Of a DNA stretch of 64,000 bases, positions 11,927 to 22,695 are shown piece by piece (positions within the stretch are counted from its first letter, which is position 1; each line of letters starts with the position of its first letter). The position numbers and the translations under genes are program-made. The stretch is from Kingdonia uniflora (lineage: Eukaryota > Streptophyta > Magnoliopsida > Ranunculales > Circaeasteraceae): positions 1,240,001 to 1,304,000 of the forward strand of contig JACGCM010002114.1 of the NCBI GenBank assembly GCA_014058105.1, given 5' to 3'. The notes beneath the pieces were generated by a model that saw only the letters and a program-made list of their open reading frames with translations, made no database searches and was not told where the DNA came from.

Positions 11927-12557
11927 TGGAGGTGCCGATGGAACATGTCTTTGTTCCCGTAAAATTGAAAACTGATTCTCATTCTGAAATCAAATAACAA
12001 ACATATCTATAAGAACCCTGGATTCAGCTACAACTCAGGGAACGTAAAAGTGGTAAAAGATCAACGAAAATTCTCCCAAATTTTCTGTCCAAGAATAATT
12101 TTTTGGTTAGATAAAGTTTTTGTGAAGAGATGACCGGAAGACAACTTGTTTACCTGTTAGAGGAAATCACGTGCAACTCGTGTGAGGGTAGTTTAGTCAG
12201 TTCATGTCAAAATTTGTGTTCAACGGAGGTTGACCTGTGGTTAGAGGCAATTTAGAGACCAAAACTGCATATTTAAACAACTTGGGGACTAAAGGCAAAT
12301 ATTCTGTTTATAGGTGGGATTGTAGTCAAAATTTCTTTTCTCGTTTTTAGATTTTGTTGAGAATATTATTCATTTTATTCATTCTATTCATTTTAATTTA
12401 TAATTGAGTTATTTCTGCTGCGTTTCTTTGGTTTAAGTAGATCAAGTTAATTTCTTTAGAAATATATTACTGGGGTTCATCCGTGGGATGCCCGACTTGT
12501 TAAGCCTTAGGATTTGCTTTATGATTTTTATCAGAAAACGGATTTTGGGGCGTGACA

Positions 12558-12859
12558 TTATCCATTTCCCTTTTTGTTAACAATATTTGCATTACCAGAA
12601 TCAAAGAGTAGGTTTGAAGTGATAAGAAATGTGGACTAGAGTGGAAAGGGGAAAGGTAGTTATTGTAGGTACACATTTTTCCCCCCTTTCTTTACTTCTT
12701 TTTCTTTTCTTTTCGTTTTTTCTTTTTCATTTTCTTTTCGTTGTCTTGTCTTGTCTTCTCCTCGCTTCTCTTTGCTTTTCTTTTTTCTTTCTTTTTAAAT
12801 TAGACTATGGTGCAAATCCTTTGCACCCAAGCGCACTTGTCATCACAGTGATTCGTCTA
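12558..12859. other. Pyrimidine-rich flank downstream of gypsy LTR, then start of family A copy 2
   Basis: Host-type sequence. 12670-12800 is a long T/C-rich stretch whose open frame is low complexity only. From about 12840 (CAGTGATTCGTCTACAAATAA) it matches the beginning of family A copy 3 at 15857. No gene seen. Confidence 0.5.
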
Positions 12860-12867
12860 CAAATAAC

Positions 12868-13239
12868 AACATCTAGTGTAGTCTCCTTATAGTTAAAATT
12901 AAAAGGAGAAAGTACTAAAAATCAAGTTTTTTTGCCTCCCCAAGAGGGTAGTTATTTTTGGCTTCAATACTCTTTCTCCTCAACAATGAGGAGAGAGAGA
13001 AATTTTTTGGGTAGCCACCTTGGACAACTTTATGACGTGGAAAGCCTGTTTTTAACTAAAATTAATGTGGAAAGTGTTTTGAAATGATAAAAACTCCTTT
13101 TATATAGGTGTCCCAATATATTTATGACGCATCACCTATTAGGCTTGTTATTTTGAGGAGTTGGTTTTTGTAGAACATCCAAATTTCATATCCACGTCAT
13201 ACCACTAGCTAAAATTACAGGTAGTCTGTAGTAGATGCT
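12868..13239. mobile_element. MITE, probably hAT-like, in family A copy 2
   Basis: A 372-bp insertion absent from family A copy 3 at the same point. The ends form imperfect inverted repeats (AACATCTAGTGTAGTCTCC against AGAGCATCTACTACAGAC on the other strand). Flanking 8-mers CAAATAAC and CTAATAAG match at 6 of 8 positions, fitting a decayed 8-bp hAT duplication. No coding capacity. Boundaries come from comparing the two family A copies. Confidence 0.6.
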
Positions 13240-13720
13240 CTAATAAGTGCATCTCTGATATCTCAGACACACACCTTCAAGTGATGATTTTTGTAAGAGC
13301 TTGGAGAGCTCTGACTAGTTTCAAATTCCTTTATTTGATTTTGTGGTTGCATTTTCATGGAGAGGGAGACTCTTTTCTTTCATTCCTTCAGGTACTCTCT
13401 CGCTCTCCATTTCTATTTTTCTTTATGTATGTACTTTAGGTCTTATTTAGTTAGGGTGGCTCTTTTTGGTTTCTATTGTCCAAATTTTCCGAGATTTTAA
13501 ATATATTAGCAAACAAAACAACTTTTATGACAGTAAAATTACATGAAATTTTGCAGTTAAGATGGCGGTCGATGGCCAATATGTCATGTCTTCATTCTTA
13601 ATTCGTTAATTGATGCATTTATGTAATGATGGTGTTCTTTTGCTGGAATATATCTGCATAATAATCAATTCTCTCAGAGGTCATTTACATGGTTATTTAT
13701 ATCCATCCTTTACTTAACCA
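13240..13720 (+). repeat. Family A copy 2 (main part)
   Basis: Matches copy 3 from the TCTCAGACAC region through AGAGCTTGGAGAGCTC, the TTCCTTCAG|GTACTCTC donor-like site, and the GGAATATATCTGCATAATAATCAATTC exon-like block near 13645-13675. Like copy 3, it looks like a spliced 5' region. Sequence to 14.2 kb may be the rest of this gene copy. 13835-14023 contains a short open frame (KAYFASKDGRRKKSMCVLDD...) of unknown family. Confidence 0.5.
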
Positions 13721-13990
13721 AGTCCGTCCTGGGAATGATCTTCATTTCAAGTGTTGGCGTGGACTCAAGAGTTAGAGGAGCAGAGCTTTTACAGAGTACA
13801 CTGATGATGATTTTTAGATTAATGTGGTTGACAAATGAAGTCTCTCTTGAAAAACCGATATGTGAAAGCCTACTTTGCAAGTAAGGATGGACGAAGGAAA
13901 AAGTCAATGTGTGTCTTGGACGACGAAAAGGACAATATGATTTTTGATTGCAAGGTATTGCAAGAGTGGACTTACCAGGTCAAGCTTTTC

Positions 13991-14094
13991 AATAGAATGC
14001 CAACTGGGCATATGGTTCAATAGAATGTATGGCGTAGTAGAAATAGAATGCCAACTGGGCATCATATGGTTCAATAGAATGTATGGCGTAGTAG
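13991..14094. repeat. Tandem duplication, 50 and 53 bp
   Basis: AATAGAATGCCAACTGGGCA and the following 30 bases occur twice in a row. The second unit has three extra bases (CAT). The duplication lies in the probable body of family A copy 2. Confidence 0.85.
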
Positions 14095-14329
14095 ATATTT
14101 CACGAGGAAAAACCTTTCGTATCAATGTAATATTTGTCTTCTTACTTCAAATGCCGTGTGCAACTTTTCGTAGCAACTTCACCCAAACATGCTATTTGGA
14201 TAGTTTACTGTAGTTACCCGTTTATCCACTAGCCCTTGGAAATGAAAAATATTGCTGCTTCTGTGTTAGGGAATGCCAAGGTTTGGTGGAATTTTCCGTA
14301 TCAATTAATGTAATGTTTGTGTTTATTTA

Positions 14330-14455
14330 TTAAATTTGATGATATTGTTTTTATTGTTCTAACATTAATGATGGTTTTCTTTTGAAGGAACATATTGTCA
14401 TGAAGATCAGACCAGCATATTATCATAATAATCAACCCTCTCAGGTGCTTTTTCT
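14330..14455 (+). repeat. Family A fragment (copy 4)
   Basis: TTTGAAG|GAACATATTGTCATG ... CATAATAATCAACCCTCTCAG|GTGC resembles the family A exon-like block of the other copies but carries an extra internal stretch. Splice-like borders flank it on both sides. Only this piece of the family is recognisable here. Confidence 0.4.
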
Positions 14456-15161
14456 TTTAATTGATGTTTGTGATTAATCTTATTTTGAGTAAAATAACAA
14501 ACTGCATATTATTTATACATATAAACTATGCAATTATAAATAAAATGCAAAACCAATTCAAAACGCAAAAAAAGAAAGCTCCCCACTACAGAGATCCTAT
14601 CGACACTAATGGAAAAATTATATGAAGTACCAATACAAATTTATATTCAAATACCTTTTGGTTGAATCATTGGACACATTTGTTCACAGAAGGAAATATG
14701 GGATGCCTGCAATGGAAAAACCGTACAAATGACGCTTCTTATGCAGTTTTTTAAAATTTACTGAAGTTGACTGTTAGACCCCTATTAGTAGTATTAGTTT
14801 CAATCAATTTTTGTTTATGCATATTTAAAATGAGTTTCAGTTTTATAAAAGTGGGATATTCATCTTTATTTTCAGAGTAATGATTTATGAAACTACTTCT
14901 TAACGATCTCATCATGAAAATGGTATAAATGCAGTACTTGTATTAAGTCCCACTTCAAATTAATTTAAGTTTCTTACTTATCTATAATTCGAACGAATTA
15001 GGTATGGTTTTGTGGAGGTATGCAACTGAAAGCAAACACTGGAAATATTATATGTAGTTGTTAGAGGAATTAATTAATCACGAATCACACATTTAACCTT
15101 ACCAAAAGCATGCACAATGAAATATATGTTACTAATAATATTCATCCTTTTGGCCTTTACA

Positions 15162-15335
15162 GACGGACCGAAACGTTTTAATTATAATATGGACCCTTTG
15201 GGACGAGTATCTGGTTCTAAGAGGAAAGTCGCATACGAGCAATTGAAATCTTGTGAATACAAACTTAGTGACGGGTTAAAATGGTGGACAAAGTTGATCT
15301 ACTGTATGATTTGTCGCCTTCTGGGAGATGATTAA
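15162..15335 (+). CDS. Possible terminal exon of an unrecognised gene
   Basis: After a good acceptor (GGCCTTTACAG) an open stretch of 57 codons reads DGPKRFNYNMDPLGRVSGS and ends CMICRLLGDD, stop at 15335. The composition is coding-like (charged, no repeats) and lacks the low-complexity look of the surrounding UTR-like DNA. It may be the last exon of the family A gene copy that begins at 12.84 kb, but no continuous gene model could be built. No family recognised. Confidence 0.3.
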   Translation, partial: DGPKRFNYNMDPLGRVSGSKRKVAYEQLKSCEYKLSDGLKWWTKLIYCMICRLLGDD

Positions 15336-15841
15336 ACTCTATTATTCGGTATATGATTAGAACATTCTTGTAGTAAATTTTGATTTAGTATGCTTTTATA
15401 AAAAATAGAGCTCGGGTATCTATTTTTTTCTCTTTCTGTTGCAGGAGGTAACATGTTTGTCCGAGTTTGACGATTTTTGTTTTGTTTTTCCAATTTCCAG
15501 TTTGCACTGTAATTTCTTTTGGTAATTCACTTTTATTTCCAATTAGTATAGTGAACACTGTATATATGTAAATTTTTTTTTTCTTATCAATGAAGTTTAT
15601 GCTAAAAAAAATCTCATTTTTTTGGTCTCTAGGGGGTTGTATGTTTTTGCGCATGGATTTTTTGTACACAAGTGCAGCTGTGCAGGTGTATGGCTTTACC
15701 ACAGGGTCTGAACCTCATAACCATGTTTAGGAAATTAATTTACAGACATACCAGTTTTTCCTTTCTGATAAGAACAGCCCAGCCACCAGCCCACCACTGA
15801 TAACTAAGGCCTACAACCTGCATTCACAGCTACCAATTACC

Positions 15842-16230
15842 AGGTGTATGGCTTTCAGTGATTCCTCTACAAATAATTGCATTTCTCATATCCCAGACTA
15901 GAGTAGAACAATTCTCCAAGTGATGATTTTCTCAAGAGCTTGGAGAGCTCCAACCAGTTTCAACTTCCTTTATTTGATTTTGTGCTTGCATTTTCATAGA
16001 GAAGGGAGACTCTGATCTATGCTTCCTTCAGGTACTCTCTTTCTCTCATTTATCTTAATTTGTGCATTCTTGTTTATCTTCACTAACTATTAATTATGAT
16101 GATGATGTTGTTTTGCAGGAATACATCAGCATAATAATCAATTCTCTCAGGTATTTCTTCTTAAATTTATTTACATGGTTATTAATCCGTCTTTTATTTC
16201 ATCTTAACTACCCCCAGCTGAGAGTTTGTG
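15842..16230 (+). repeat. Family A copy 3
   Basis: The most complete copy: CAGTGATTCCTCTACAAATAA, then AGAGCTTGGAGAGCTCCAAC, then CTTCCTTCAG|GTACTC (donor-like), then TTTTGCAG|GAATACATCAGCATAAT and TCTCAG|GTATTTC (exon of about 31 bp with intact splice borders). Comparing it with copy 2 defines the MITE insertion. Confidence 0.55.
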
Positions 16231-17245
16231 AAGTAAGTAATGCTCAATAAGTGAACTGCATATGGTCTGCCATGAGTGTTTTTTCTTTACCCTCAGCCTA
16301 TACTCCAGGATATCAGAGTTACCTGACAAACAAATTGTAGAAAGTCTTGAAGTTGTGATTCCTTCCGAGATGCATTCTCATTGGAATATAACATTCAATA
16401 GTTTATCTCCTTTTGGGGTGTGACTAGATGTCCTCATTCGAGTGTTAGTAGTAATCAACCCTTCTTGCAGTAGTGTGGGTTATTCCTAAGTCGCATATTC
16501 TCAGAGTCTCTTTGGGTTATCGCATATTCTCACAGTAAAAAAGAACTCCTAGAGAGAGAAGGTCCGGATAGGAGAGTAGGAGAGTGATCACTGGAGTGAG
16601 TCACTGGAGCGCCTCAGTATTGTGGTTTTCTTTGCGTCTCCTCTATAACTCACAATCATAAATTCCTTGAAGGACTGGTCTCCTGGGGTGATGCCTTCGG
16701 TTTATTGGGTGGTTGGGTGGCGCCATGATAAGTGGCGAGTGAGGTTTTTGCTGGTCACCGAGGGGTTTTTTCACAGCCCCTTCCTTCCTCTCTCCAACCT
16801 CGTTGTTGGCTTTGGCTTCTTTTGTGTCACATTGTTTTCTGTTTCTACCTTTGTTTGTGTCTCTTGCAGGTGAGGACGACTGCGGATAACGACGTGGTTG
16901 TTTGACGGCCGGGATGGTATGGAAACAGTCCGGTAATCGCCGGGGGTGAGGCGTTGGTGGTGACAGAGGGTTAGCAGGGAATTTCCTATATGAGTTCGGA
17001 CTGAGCCTCGGTCACCGAACCGAATGTAGATAATAGGAGAGTGACAAAAAGTGGATATCGGGCTAGAGTGGTGATGGATATCTACGGGGTGTTCCCGCCG
17101 GCTGTTTGGGCGGACCTGGACCGTTGCTCATTGGTACTAAGTACGAAGTCGCTTTTGTAAATTTCTACAATTTGTGTTTCAAGATGGGTCACTGGTCGAC
17201 ATTGCTTGGCAAGATTCATGTCTAGCTCTGCGTACAATGACACTT
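16231..17245. other. Unassigned stretch, GC-richer in its second half
   Basis: 16.3-16.65 kb is non-coding. 16.65-17.1 kb is more GC-rich than its surroundings and has short open frames (16667-16873) without recognised similarity. It might be the 5' part of an old retroelement. Nothing firm is seen. Confidence 0.3.
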
Positions 17246-17260
17246 TATTGAGTTAGACTT

Positions 17261-18003
17261 TTAAAAAAAAAAAAAAAAATTGAGCTGGGGTTTTTTATTG
17301 CAGACCCCCTGCTTTATTAAAGAAAAAAAAAAACAAATTACACCTAAAGCCCAGTTCACAAGGAAGCAGGGCAGTCAAAACAGTTTACAGAAATACAACA
17401 TCTCATAAAGAGATCCCCCAACCCATGTACACAATCCACACTAGATTCTCTCATATTCAGTACCCACTGCATCTTCCCCAATAATCTTATTAAGCTCTGC
17501 AGAGAAGTCTCCAGGGTCTATCTCCACGTACTCAACGGCAGGTGATATCTGCAACATTATCAGCAGCTCTTTCCCTATAGGCAAATCTGACTTCAAGATG
17601 CTCAAAAAACTGCTTCATATTTTTAATCTCATTCATGACTAACCAAGTGTTCCAAGGAGCAGTCTCCATGCGTGCCATATATCCCACCACAATCTTAGAA
17701 ATCTTAGAATCACAAATAAAACAGACCTTCTTCTTTGAATGACTAATAGCAAGCATCATGCCAATTCTGATTGCATTAAGTTCAAGGAGAGGCACTGACT
17801 TAGTCTCAAGGTTCTCCCAGCTGCAGCTCCCAAAGGCACTCCTGAAAATTCTCTCATGATAGCTCCACTGCTTCCCTTCCCATTTTTAAAAGAACCATCA
17901 GTGTTGATTGTAACCACGTCACCCTGAGCGGGATCCCATTTGCATTTAGTTGTGCTCTTCATTGTGAAATCAGCATTTAGGTTCCACCATCCCATGATTT
18001 GTC
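17261..18003 (-). mobile_element. 5'-truncated LINE remnant with RNase H tail
   Basis: A 743-bp insertion flanked by a perfect 15-bp duplication TATTGAGTTAGACTT (17246-17260 and 18004-18018), the signature of target-primed reverse transcription. Minus-strand frames encode an RVT_3-type RNase H: INTDGSFKNGKGSSGAIMRE (Asp), LLELNAIRIGM (Glu) and FICDSK (Asp), with one frameshift near 17790. The 3' part, read on minus, has AATAAA-like signals and a CCCCAGCTCAA block before a T-run. The RT and endonuclease domains are absent. Confidence 0.75.
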
Positions 18004-18018
18004 TATTGAGTTAGACTT

Positions 18019-18685
18019 CGCCAACACTACACAACAAAAGGAAAGAAAAAATACCTCAGATTACACACTTTTACTTTGTTAGCGTCTTCCTTATTTCTTT
18101 GCTAGGCAATGTTGGATTGCGAAAAAGTATTCATATCCTTGAAATGGTTGGAATAGTCTTCTTCTTCGCATCCTCCTCTAGAATGAGTTGCAGGTTTGTA
18201 AAAAAGGCGCTTCTGTAAGGAATATTTCATAATTTCTTTTCTGAGAAAAAGGATTATTTCATCATTTTTATTATAGGAAGCTGCTAAGAAATCATTGCAT
18301 CTATTAGTATCCCTAATGACCTTAAAATGAGTGATCCCATACCGTAGGGTGAGATGTAGTAATCTAGAGAAACATGCATTTCTCTAAGCTCCATTGGTGG
18401 TCAGCTGCCATATTTTTAGGGAGATATTAGGAGGCCTAATCTGAGATCTATCTCCCAACCATATCAATTTGGTCTAAAGCTCTAATCCATGCATTTCTTT
18501 ACATGATAAAAGAATGATCAAAAAGCAATGTAAGATTATGGTAATCATGTTCCCTAAAGGTTTTAAGACACTTAACCCTTGAAAGTTTAGCTGCAGGTGT
18601 TGTACCTCTTGTGGTGCGAAGCTTATATGTAGAATTTGTCCCCGACAGAAGACTCTTAGATGCACCCCATCAATATATGTTTGGT
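18019..18685. other. Unassigned host sequence between LINE remnant and 1.2-kb repeat
   Basis: AT-rich. A short minus-strand frame (18474-18665) and its surroundings read like a very old retroelement, but no motif is clear enough to name. Confidence 0.25.
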
Positions 18686-19910
18686 GCTCTCCAAGTTAAG
18701 ACTAAGATTGTGACACGGTTATCAAAAGACTAGTTCCAAGTCCATATTTTTCGTTATTTTTCAATATGGATAAATGAGAGAAGAATTATCCCAAAAGAAA
18801 ACTATTAGAGGAACTTAAATGAGATCCTATGTCCATCACCGAAGTAGAATAAATATTATATTATGTAGCTTCACCTTCACTTATTTATTTGGCTAAGAAT
18901 GATTATTTCGCAACATAGAAATGATTGCCATATCTGTTATTTGCCTCGTTCTCTACCAGTCGAAACAACTTCCAGCAAAACTAAGAGGTTGTTTGGAAAC
19001 TCAAAATGAGAGTTAACTCTATGTTTGCGATTTGAAGAAAGATCATTTTTGTCGGTTTTCAATTAGACTATATCGGTATGGGAAAATAGTAAGTTTAACC
19101 GACTATTTGTCGTTCCAGTCCAGCACCTACAAAAACCATTGAGAAACTTCTCCACATTTTCGAACCTTCGGGCAATGCAATTTTTTCCATTTTGAATGAT
19201 ATTTTTTGGGACTACTGCAAGAGCACGGAGCATCAAAACTAACACCATGTAGAAAACCCATTTAGAATAACATTAATAACATGTAATAGCGAGAGAAGGG
19301 CGAGAAAAGTTTTGAACCATACCTTCAGGAGCTCAAATGTTGGGAACATGGAAAGCAGTTAACAAATGACCTGGAAAAACAATAAATACAGAAATCTTTA
19401 GGCAGTTATAACTCGAGAAATAGAAAAGAAAAAACTGAAGAAAAAAAATCACAAGATTATCACAGATATAGAAGTAGAAAGATAGAAGTGAGCAGTATAT
19501 AGAATGTAATGGACAGATTTTGGGAGAAGAGATATGGGATAGATGAATATAGATAGAGACGGTATAGGTGAATAAAGAGAGAAGAAGGACAATAACATAT
19601 TTTGAGCTTCAGTTTCCATTCCATGCTTGGACACGGGCAAGTGTCAGATAGAAGTTAATGGGCCACAAAAGCATGCCTATGTTAGCTGGCATAGCATCTC
19701 GGATCACAACTTGTGGCCGTTAATGTCGGAAGTTACAATGGATCATCCTTGAAACACAACTATACAAACAAATAACTATAATAGACATGTTTCATACTTA
19801 CTCTAATGGAGACCATGAAGGTCAAACTTAAATCCGTCAAACTTAAATTCGTGTAACTCTACCAAAGGCTGTTCTAGGGAAAAAAGAAGAAGAAAAACAT
19901 GATGCCATGA
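18686..19910. repeat. 1.2-kb dispersed repeat, copy 1
   Basis: Matches 57669-58988 in the same orientation over its whole length, from CCAAGTTAAGACTAAGAT to GATGCCATGA. On the minus strand it contains a 48-bp exon-like block (19323-19370) with AG/GT borders, reading GHLLTAFHVPNI then a TGA stop. The other copy has CAA at this position. It probably derives from a piece of a host gene including introns. No terminal repeats or TSD were found. Confidence 0.7.
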
Positions 19911-21000
19911 TTAGCAGAATAGGTTGTAACATCCAGGAATGAGTCCGTGCTAAAGTTGATCATCTATTATACATTAGGCAACAATGTTTTTAGTATAGAC
20001 ATATTTAAAAATTCTATGTGCTCGTATTTAATGTATTTCGAGAAATTAGGTCAGAATAATTCCTATTAATCAATGATCTAGGATTAAACAGAAACAATCA
20101 ATAGTAAAGACAATGAATTAAACGACACAAACAATTGTTCACCTTGTGAAAACTCTTTACTCAGGAGAAAAACCACAGGTCGTTGTCGATGAACACGACA
20201 ACCAAAAATTTACTAATCAAAAAGAGTTTAATCTAAATTACACTTACAGACTCGATAACCTCATCTCGTGATTATCTCTCTTTTGATCTAAGCATCACGC
20301 CCTATCGCTTTCCTTCTCGCAACGACCCTTCTTCGTTCTCGCAACGACTCTCCTTGAACTCACAACAAGAAACCCTCTTCTTGAATCACTCTAGAACAAT
20401 ATGTGAGAAGTAGAATACACTAACTTAACATCAACCTCAAGTTTTTTAGGTTTTGATTGATGTCAAATTGTCTATCTGATAAAGGATATTAAGCTCTTTC
20501 GAAAATAACTTTTTGCTAAAGAAAGAGAGAAAAGAGAGGGATATAAAAGAGAAACAATGTTCGTTTAAATAGTGTTTCAACTTTTCTCAAGACTTGTTCG
20601 AACGAGACCCAAGGTCGTTTGAACGAAATCCCTAATAAGCCTTAAAAAAATATGCGATTTTGTTTTGAACTCATAGCATTCGTTCGAACGAGACCTAAGG
20701 TCATTCGAACGAAATGCCCAGAATTCGTTCGAACGAGACCTTGGGTCGTTCGAACGAGATTCCCAAAAAGTTTAGAAAAATATTTTTGGCTCCCTTTATC
20801 ATAGTTCTACTTAACCAACTTGCCTTCTTGGTCGTAGGTTGAAAGAAGACTTGTACGAAGATCTTCATTCTGTCACTATCTTCGACTGAGATAGCTACGT
20901 ACCTTCACATACACGAAATGAGACAAACCAAAACCTTTCAATATTCGCCATTGTCTCAAGGATAAAGAGGGGCTAGGATTTGTGGGAAGGAGGGAGATGG
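19911..21000. repeat. LTR-like sequence rich in TCGTTCGAACGA palindromes
   Basis: 20586-20770 carries six palindromic or near-palindromic copies of TCGTTCGAACGA in pairs. Upstream there is GTGAAAACTCTTTACTC-type sequence resembling plant LTR leaders. The same motif fills the solo LTR at 38.3-39.7 kb, so this is likely an LTR of a related family. A CA end may lie at 20940 (CCTTTCA), but the matching TG end and TSD were not identified. Confidence 0.4.
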
Positions 21001-21368
21001 ACGGCCTAGATTACTTCAACTCTTTAGCTTAGGGGTACTTTTGACATTGTCTCTTTCTCTCTCTCCTATCAAAGCTACGACTATTCTTCTTCTCTCCATC
21101 TCTGTGGACTATTCTTCTTTTCTCCATATCTTTCTCTTTCTCTAGGGAAATAAAGTCCGAATTCTTTGGCAGCTCAAGAAGAAATCATCAGGTAAGTACA
21201 GAATTCTCTCCCTTCTCTGTTTTATCTTTCAGTTCCAACTCTTAATTTATTTTAGGGTTTGTTTATTTGCTGCCTTTCAAGCAATTTGAGTTTTTTTGTT
21301 CTTCTTTAGTTTTGTTTACCCTTACAAAGCCGAGCGTCTCAGATTCAGTTGAGTCGGACCCAACGCGT

Positions 21369-21804
21369 ATGGATTCTCCAGTGCAGGAGGTTTATTCAAA
21401 ATCCATTTTTCTATCTTATTATTACTTGATTAACAATATCTCAGAAAAGCCTTAAAAGTTTCTCCCCAAAATAATAAAAACTTAAACTGTAAATATGAAA
21501 CGAATTAAATGCAAGTTTGTTTATTATTGTTATAGGATATGTTTCCTGTCATCTATGAAGTTGTCAAACTCATAGAAGAACCATCTGAAAGGCATCCTTT
21601 TAAAACGATAAATACGCAATTGAAGAAGCTTGAACCATTCATAAACAAAGGGGAATATCTTTTGGTTATGTGTTCTCAAATTTTGCATAAGTTAGGGTTA
21701 TATTTGAAATATGTATATGGTTATCACAAGACAGAAACTATTGACCCCGACTTCAAAGAATTGCAATCCATCTCTCTGTCTCTCCATCTCCACAATGCCA
21801 CAAG
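21369..21804 (+). pseudogene. Captured gene X fragment (two exons), chimeric segment C1
   Basis: Exon 21369-21389 reads MDSPVQE and ends at a GT donor. Exon 21536-21804 reads DMFPVIYEVVKLIEEP then INTQLKKLEPFINKGEYLL and SQILHKLGLYL, ending at AAG|GTACTT. Borders are GT/AG. The same two exons occur inverted at 45.97-45.50 kb, where the first reads MASPVQE. I do not recognise the parent gene. The coding part is only about 97 residues and runs into intron-like sequence, so it is a 5' gene fragment. Confidence 0.6.
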
Positions 21805-21910
21805 GTACTTATTTTTTTCTCTCTCTACCTCTTTTTTTCCCCTCTCTCTCTCTGTTGTTGTCTAGATTTATTTTCCCTCTCTCTTTACTTCCTATTTTGA
21901 TCATTGTTGC

Positions 21911-22093
21911 TGTAATAGCCTATTTTCGTATTGCACGAAGATAGCGCCTTACACCTTCGAAATCTAGTATGTTTAGTTATGAGCAGGAAACAAATAACAC
22001 TAGATTTAGCGTGGAAAACCCTTAAATGGGTTAAAAACCACGACATCTCCTAAGGATTTTAGAAAGAGAGAGGGGTATATTTAGATTGCTAGC

Positions 22094-22136
<43 letters not shown>

Positions 22137-22695
22137 TAGAAATGATCTCTTAGAGGTTCTCAGAGAAGCCCCTCTAATTCGTAGCTATCTAGTCTTATTT
22201 ATAGGTCTTATAATATGACCGTTGGTTACATTGATGTGGAACGTTACAATATTTGGTTTTGATGAGTCTTCATGGTGGTCTTTTGTAACGTCTTGATACT
22301 TGTTGATCTGTAACAGTTTTATTAACATTATTTAGCTGTGGCTTCAGACCATTGGGAAGATACGATCCCTTGTGATGCTCGTGTGCATACGACCTGTTGA
22401 TAAGTGGAGGAGTATCTTCTGTAGCGCAAAGTCACAGGATGCTTTGATATCACCAAACTATTGATGAAGATATGATCTCTAATAGTGTTCGCGTGTATTC
22501 GAACTATTGATAGATATTTGAGTATTTTCTGCAGTGCGATGTTATTAGATGCTTTGTCATCCCCGAGCTGTAGATGAGGAAGTCTGTATTACGATCTCTT
22601 TGCTTTTAGTCCTTGATTGGTTATCAGTATGTTTACTCGAGCTATGTGAGTTTGAATATCGGACTCAGTACGGGAATTAGAAATAAGCTCTCACA
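21911..22695 (-). repeat. 3' LTR of Tat-1
   Basis: On the plus strand it starts TGTAATAGCCTATTTTCG and ends CTCTCACA. A TATA-like CTATAAATAAG is readable on the minus strand near 22197-22208. A (GA)n run at 22101-22133 is about twice the length of that in the other LTR. By eye the LTRs differ at several percent of positions, so the insertion is not recent. Just inside, a purine tract (GAGAGGGGGCAGT on the minus strand) marks the polypurine tract. Confidence 0.9.

Larger units (their letters stand above)
10333..12337. mobile_element. Pack-MULE-like element with long TIRs inside the gypsy LTR
   Basis: A 2005-bp insertion flanked by a perfect 9-bp target duplication TTCTCGTTT (10324-10332 and 12338-12346). 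It has terminal inverted repeats of roughly 275 bp (10333-10610 and 12060-12337), both starting near ATTTTGACTACA. A 9-bp TSD plus long TIRs is the hallmark of Mutator-like elements. There is no transposase inside. Instead it holds gene-like fragments (see the next two entries), as Pack-MULEs do. The TIR arms still match closely, suggesting it is fairly young compared with the LTR it sits in. Confidence 0.85.
3960..12557 (+). mobile_element. 5'-truncated Ty3/gypsy element, chromovirus (Tekay/Del-like)
   Basis: The domain order gag, protease, RT, RNase H, integrase, chromodomain-like tail is that of Ty3/gypsy. The 3' LTR follows a purine-rich tract (AGGAGGGTAGA) and starts TGTAGTGCCCC at 8134. 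It ends GGGGCGTGACA at 12557, giving matching inverted ends. The 5' LTR and the start of gag are missing, with gag sequence abutting family A near 3960. Many stops and frameshifts show the copy is dead. The LTR-end sequence and the chromodomain-like tail point to the Tekay/Del group; that subgroup call is from memory. Confidence 0.85.
8134..12557 (+). repeat. 3' LTR of the gypsy element, interrupted by a MULE
   Basis: Begins TGTAGTGCCCC right after the purine tract and ends GGGGCGTGACA. Removing the MULE (10333-12337) and one TSD copy leaves about 2.4 kb, a usual length for this group. A TATA-like CACTATAAAGG lies near 9846. Short open frames inside it have no similarity to known proteins. 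No second LTR exists in the window, so the insertion cannot be dated by LTR comparison. Confidence 0.8.

Noticed and set aside
16667..16873. 68-codon frame in a GC-richer stretch
   Set aside because: Hydrophobic low-complexity end, no homologue and no promoter or splice context.
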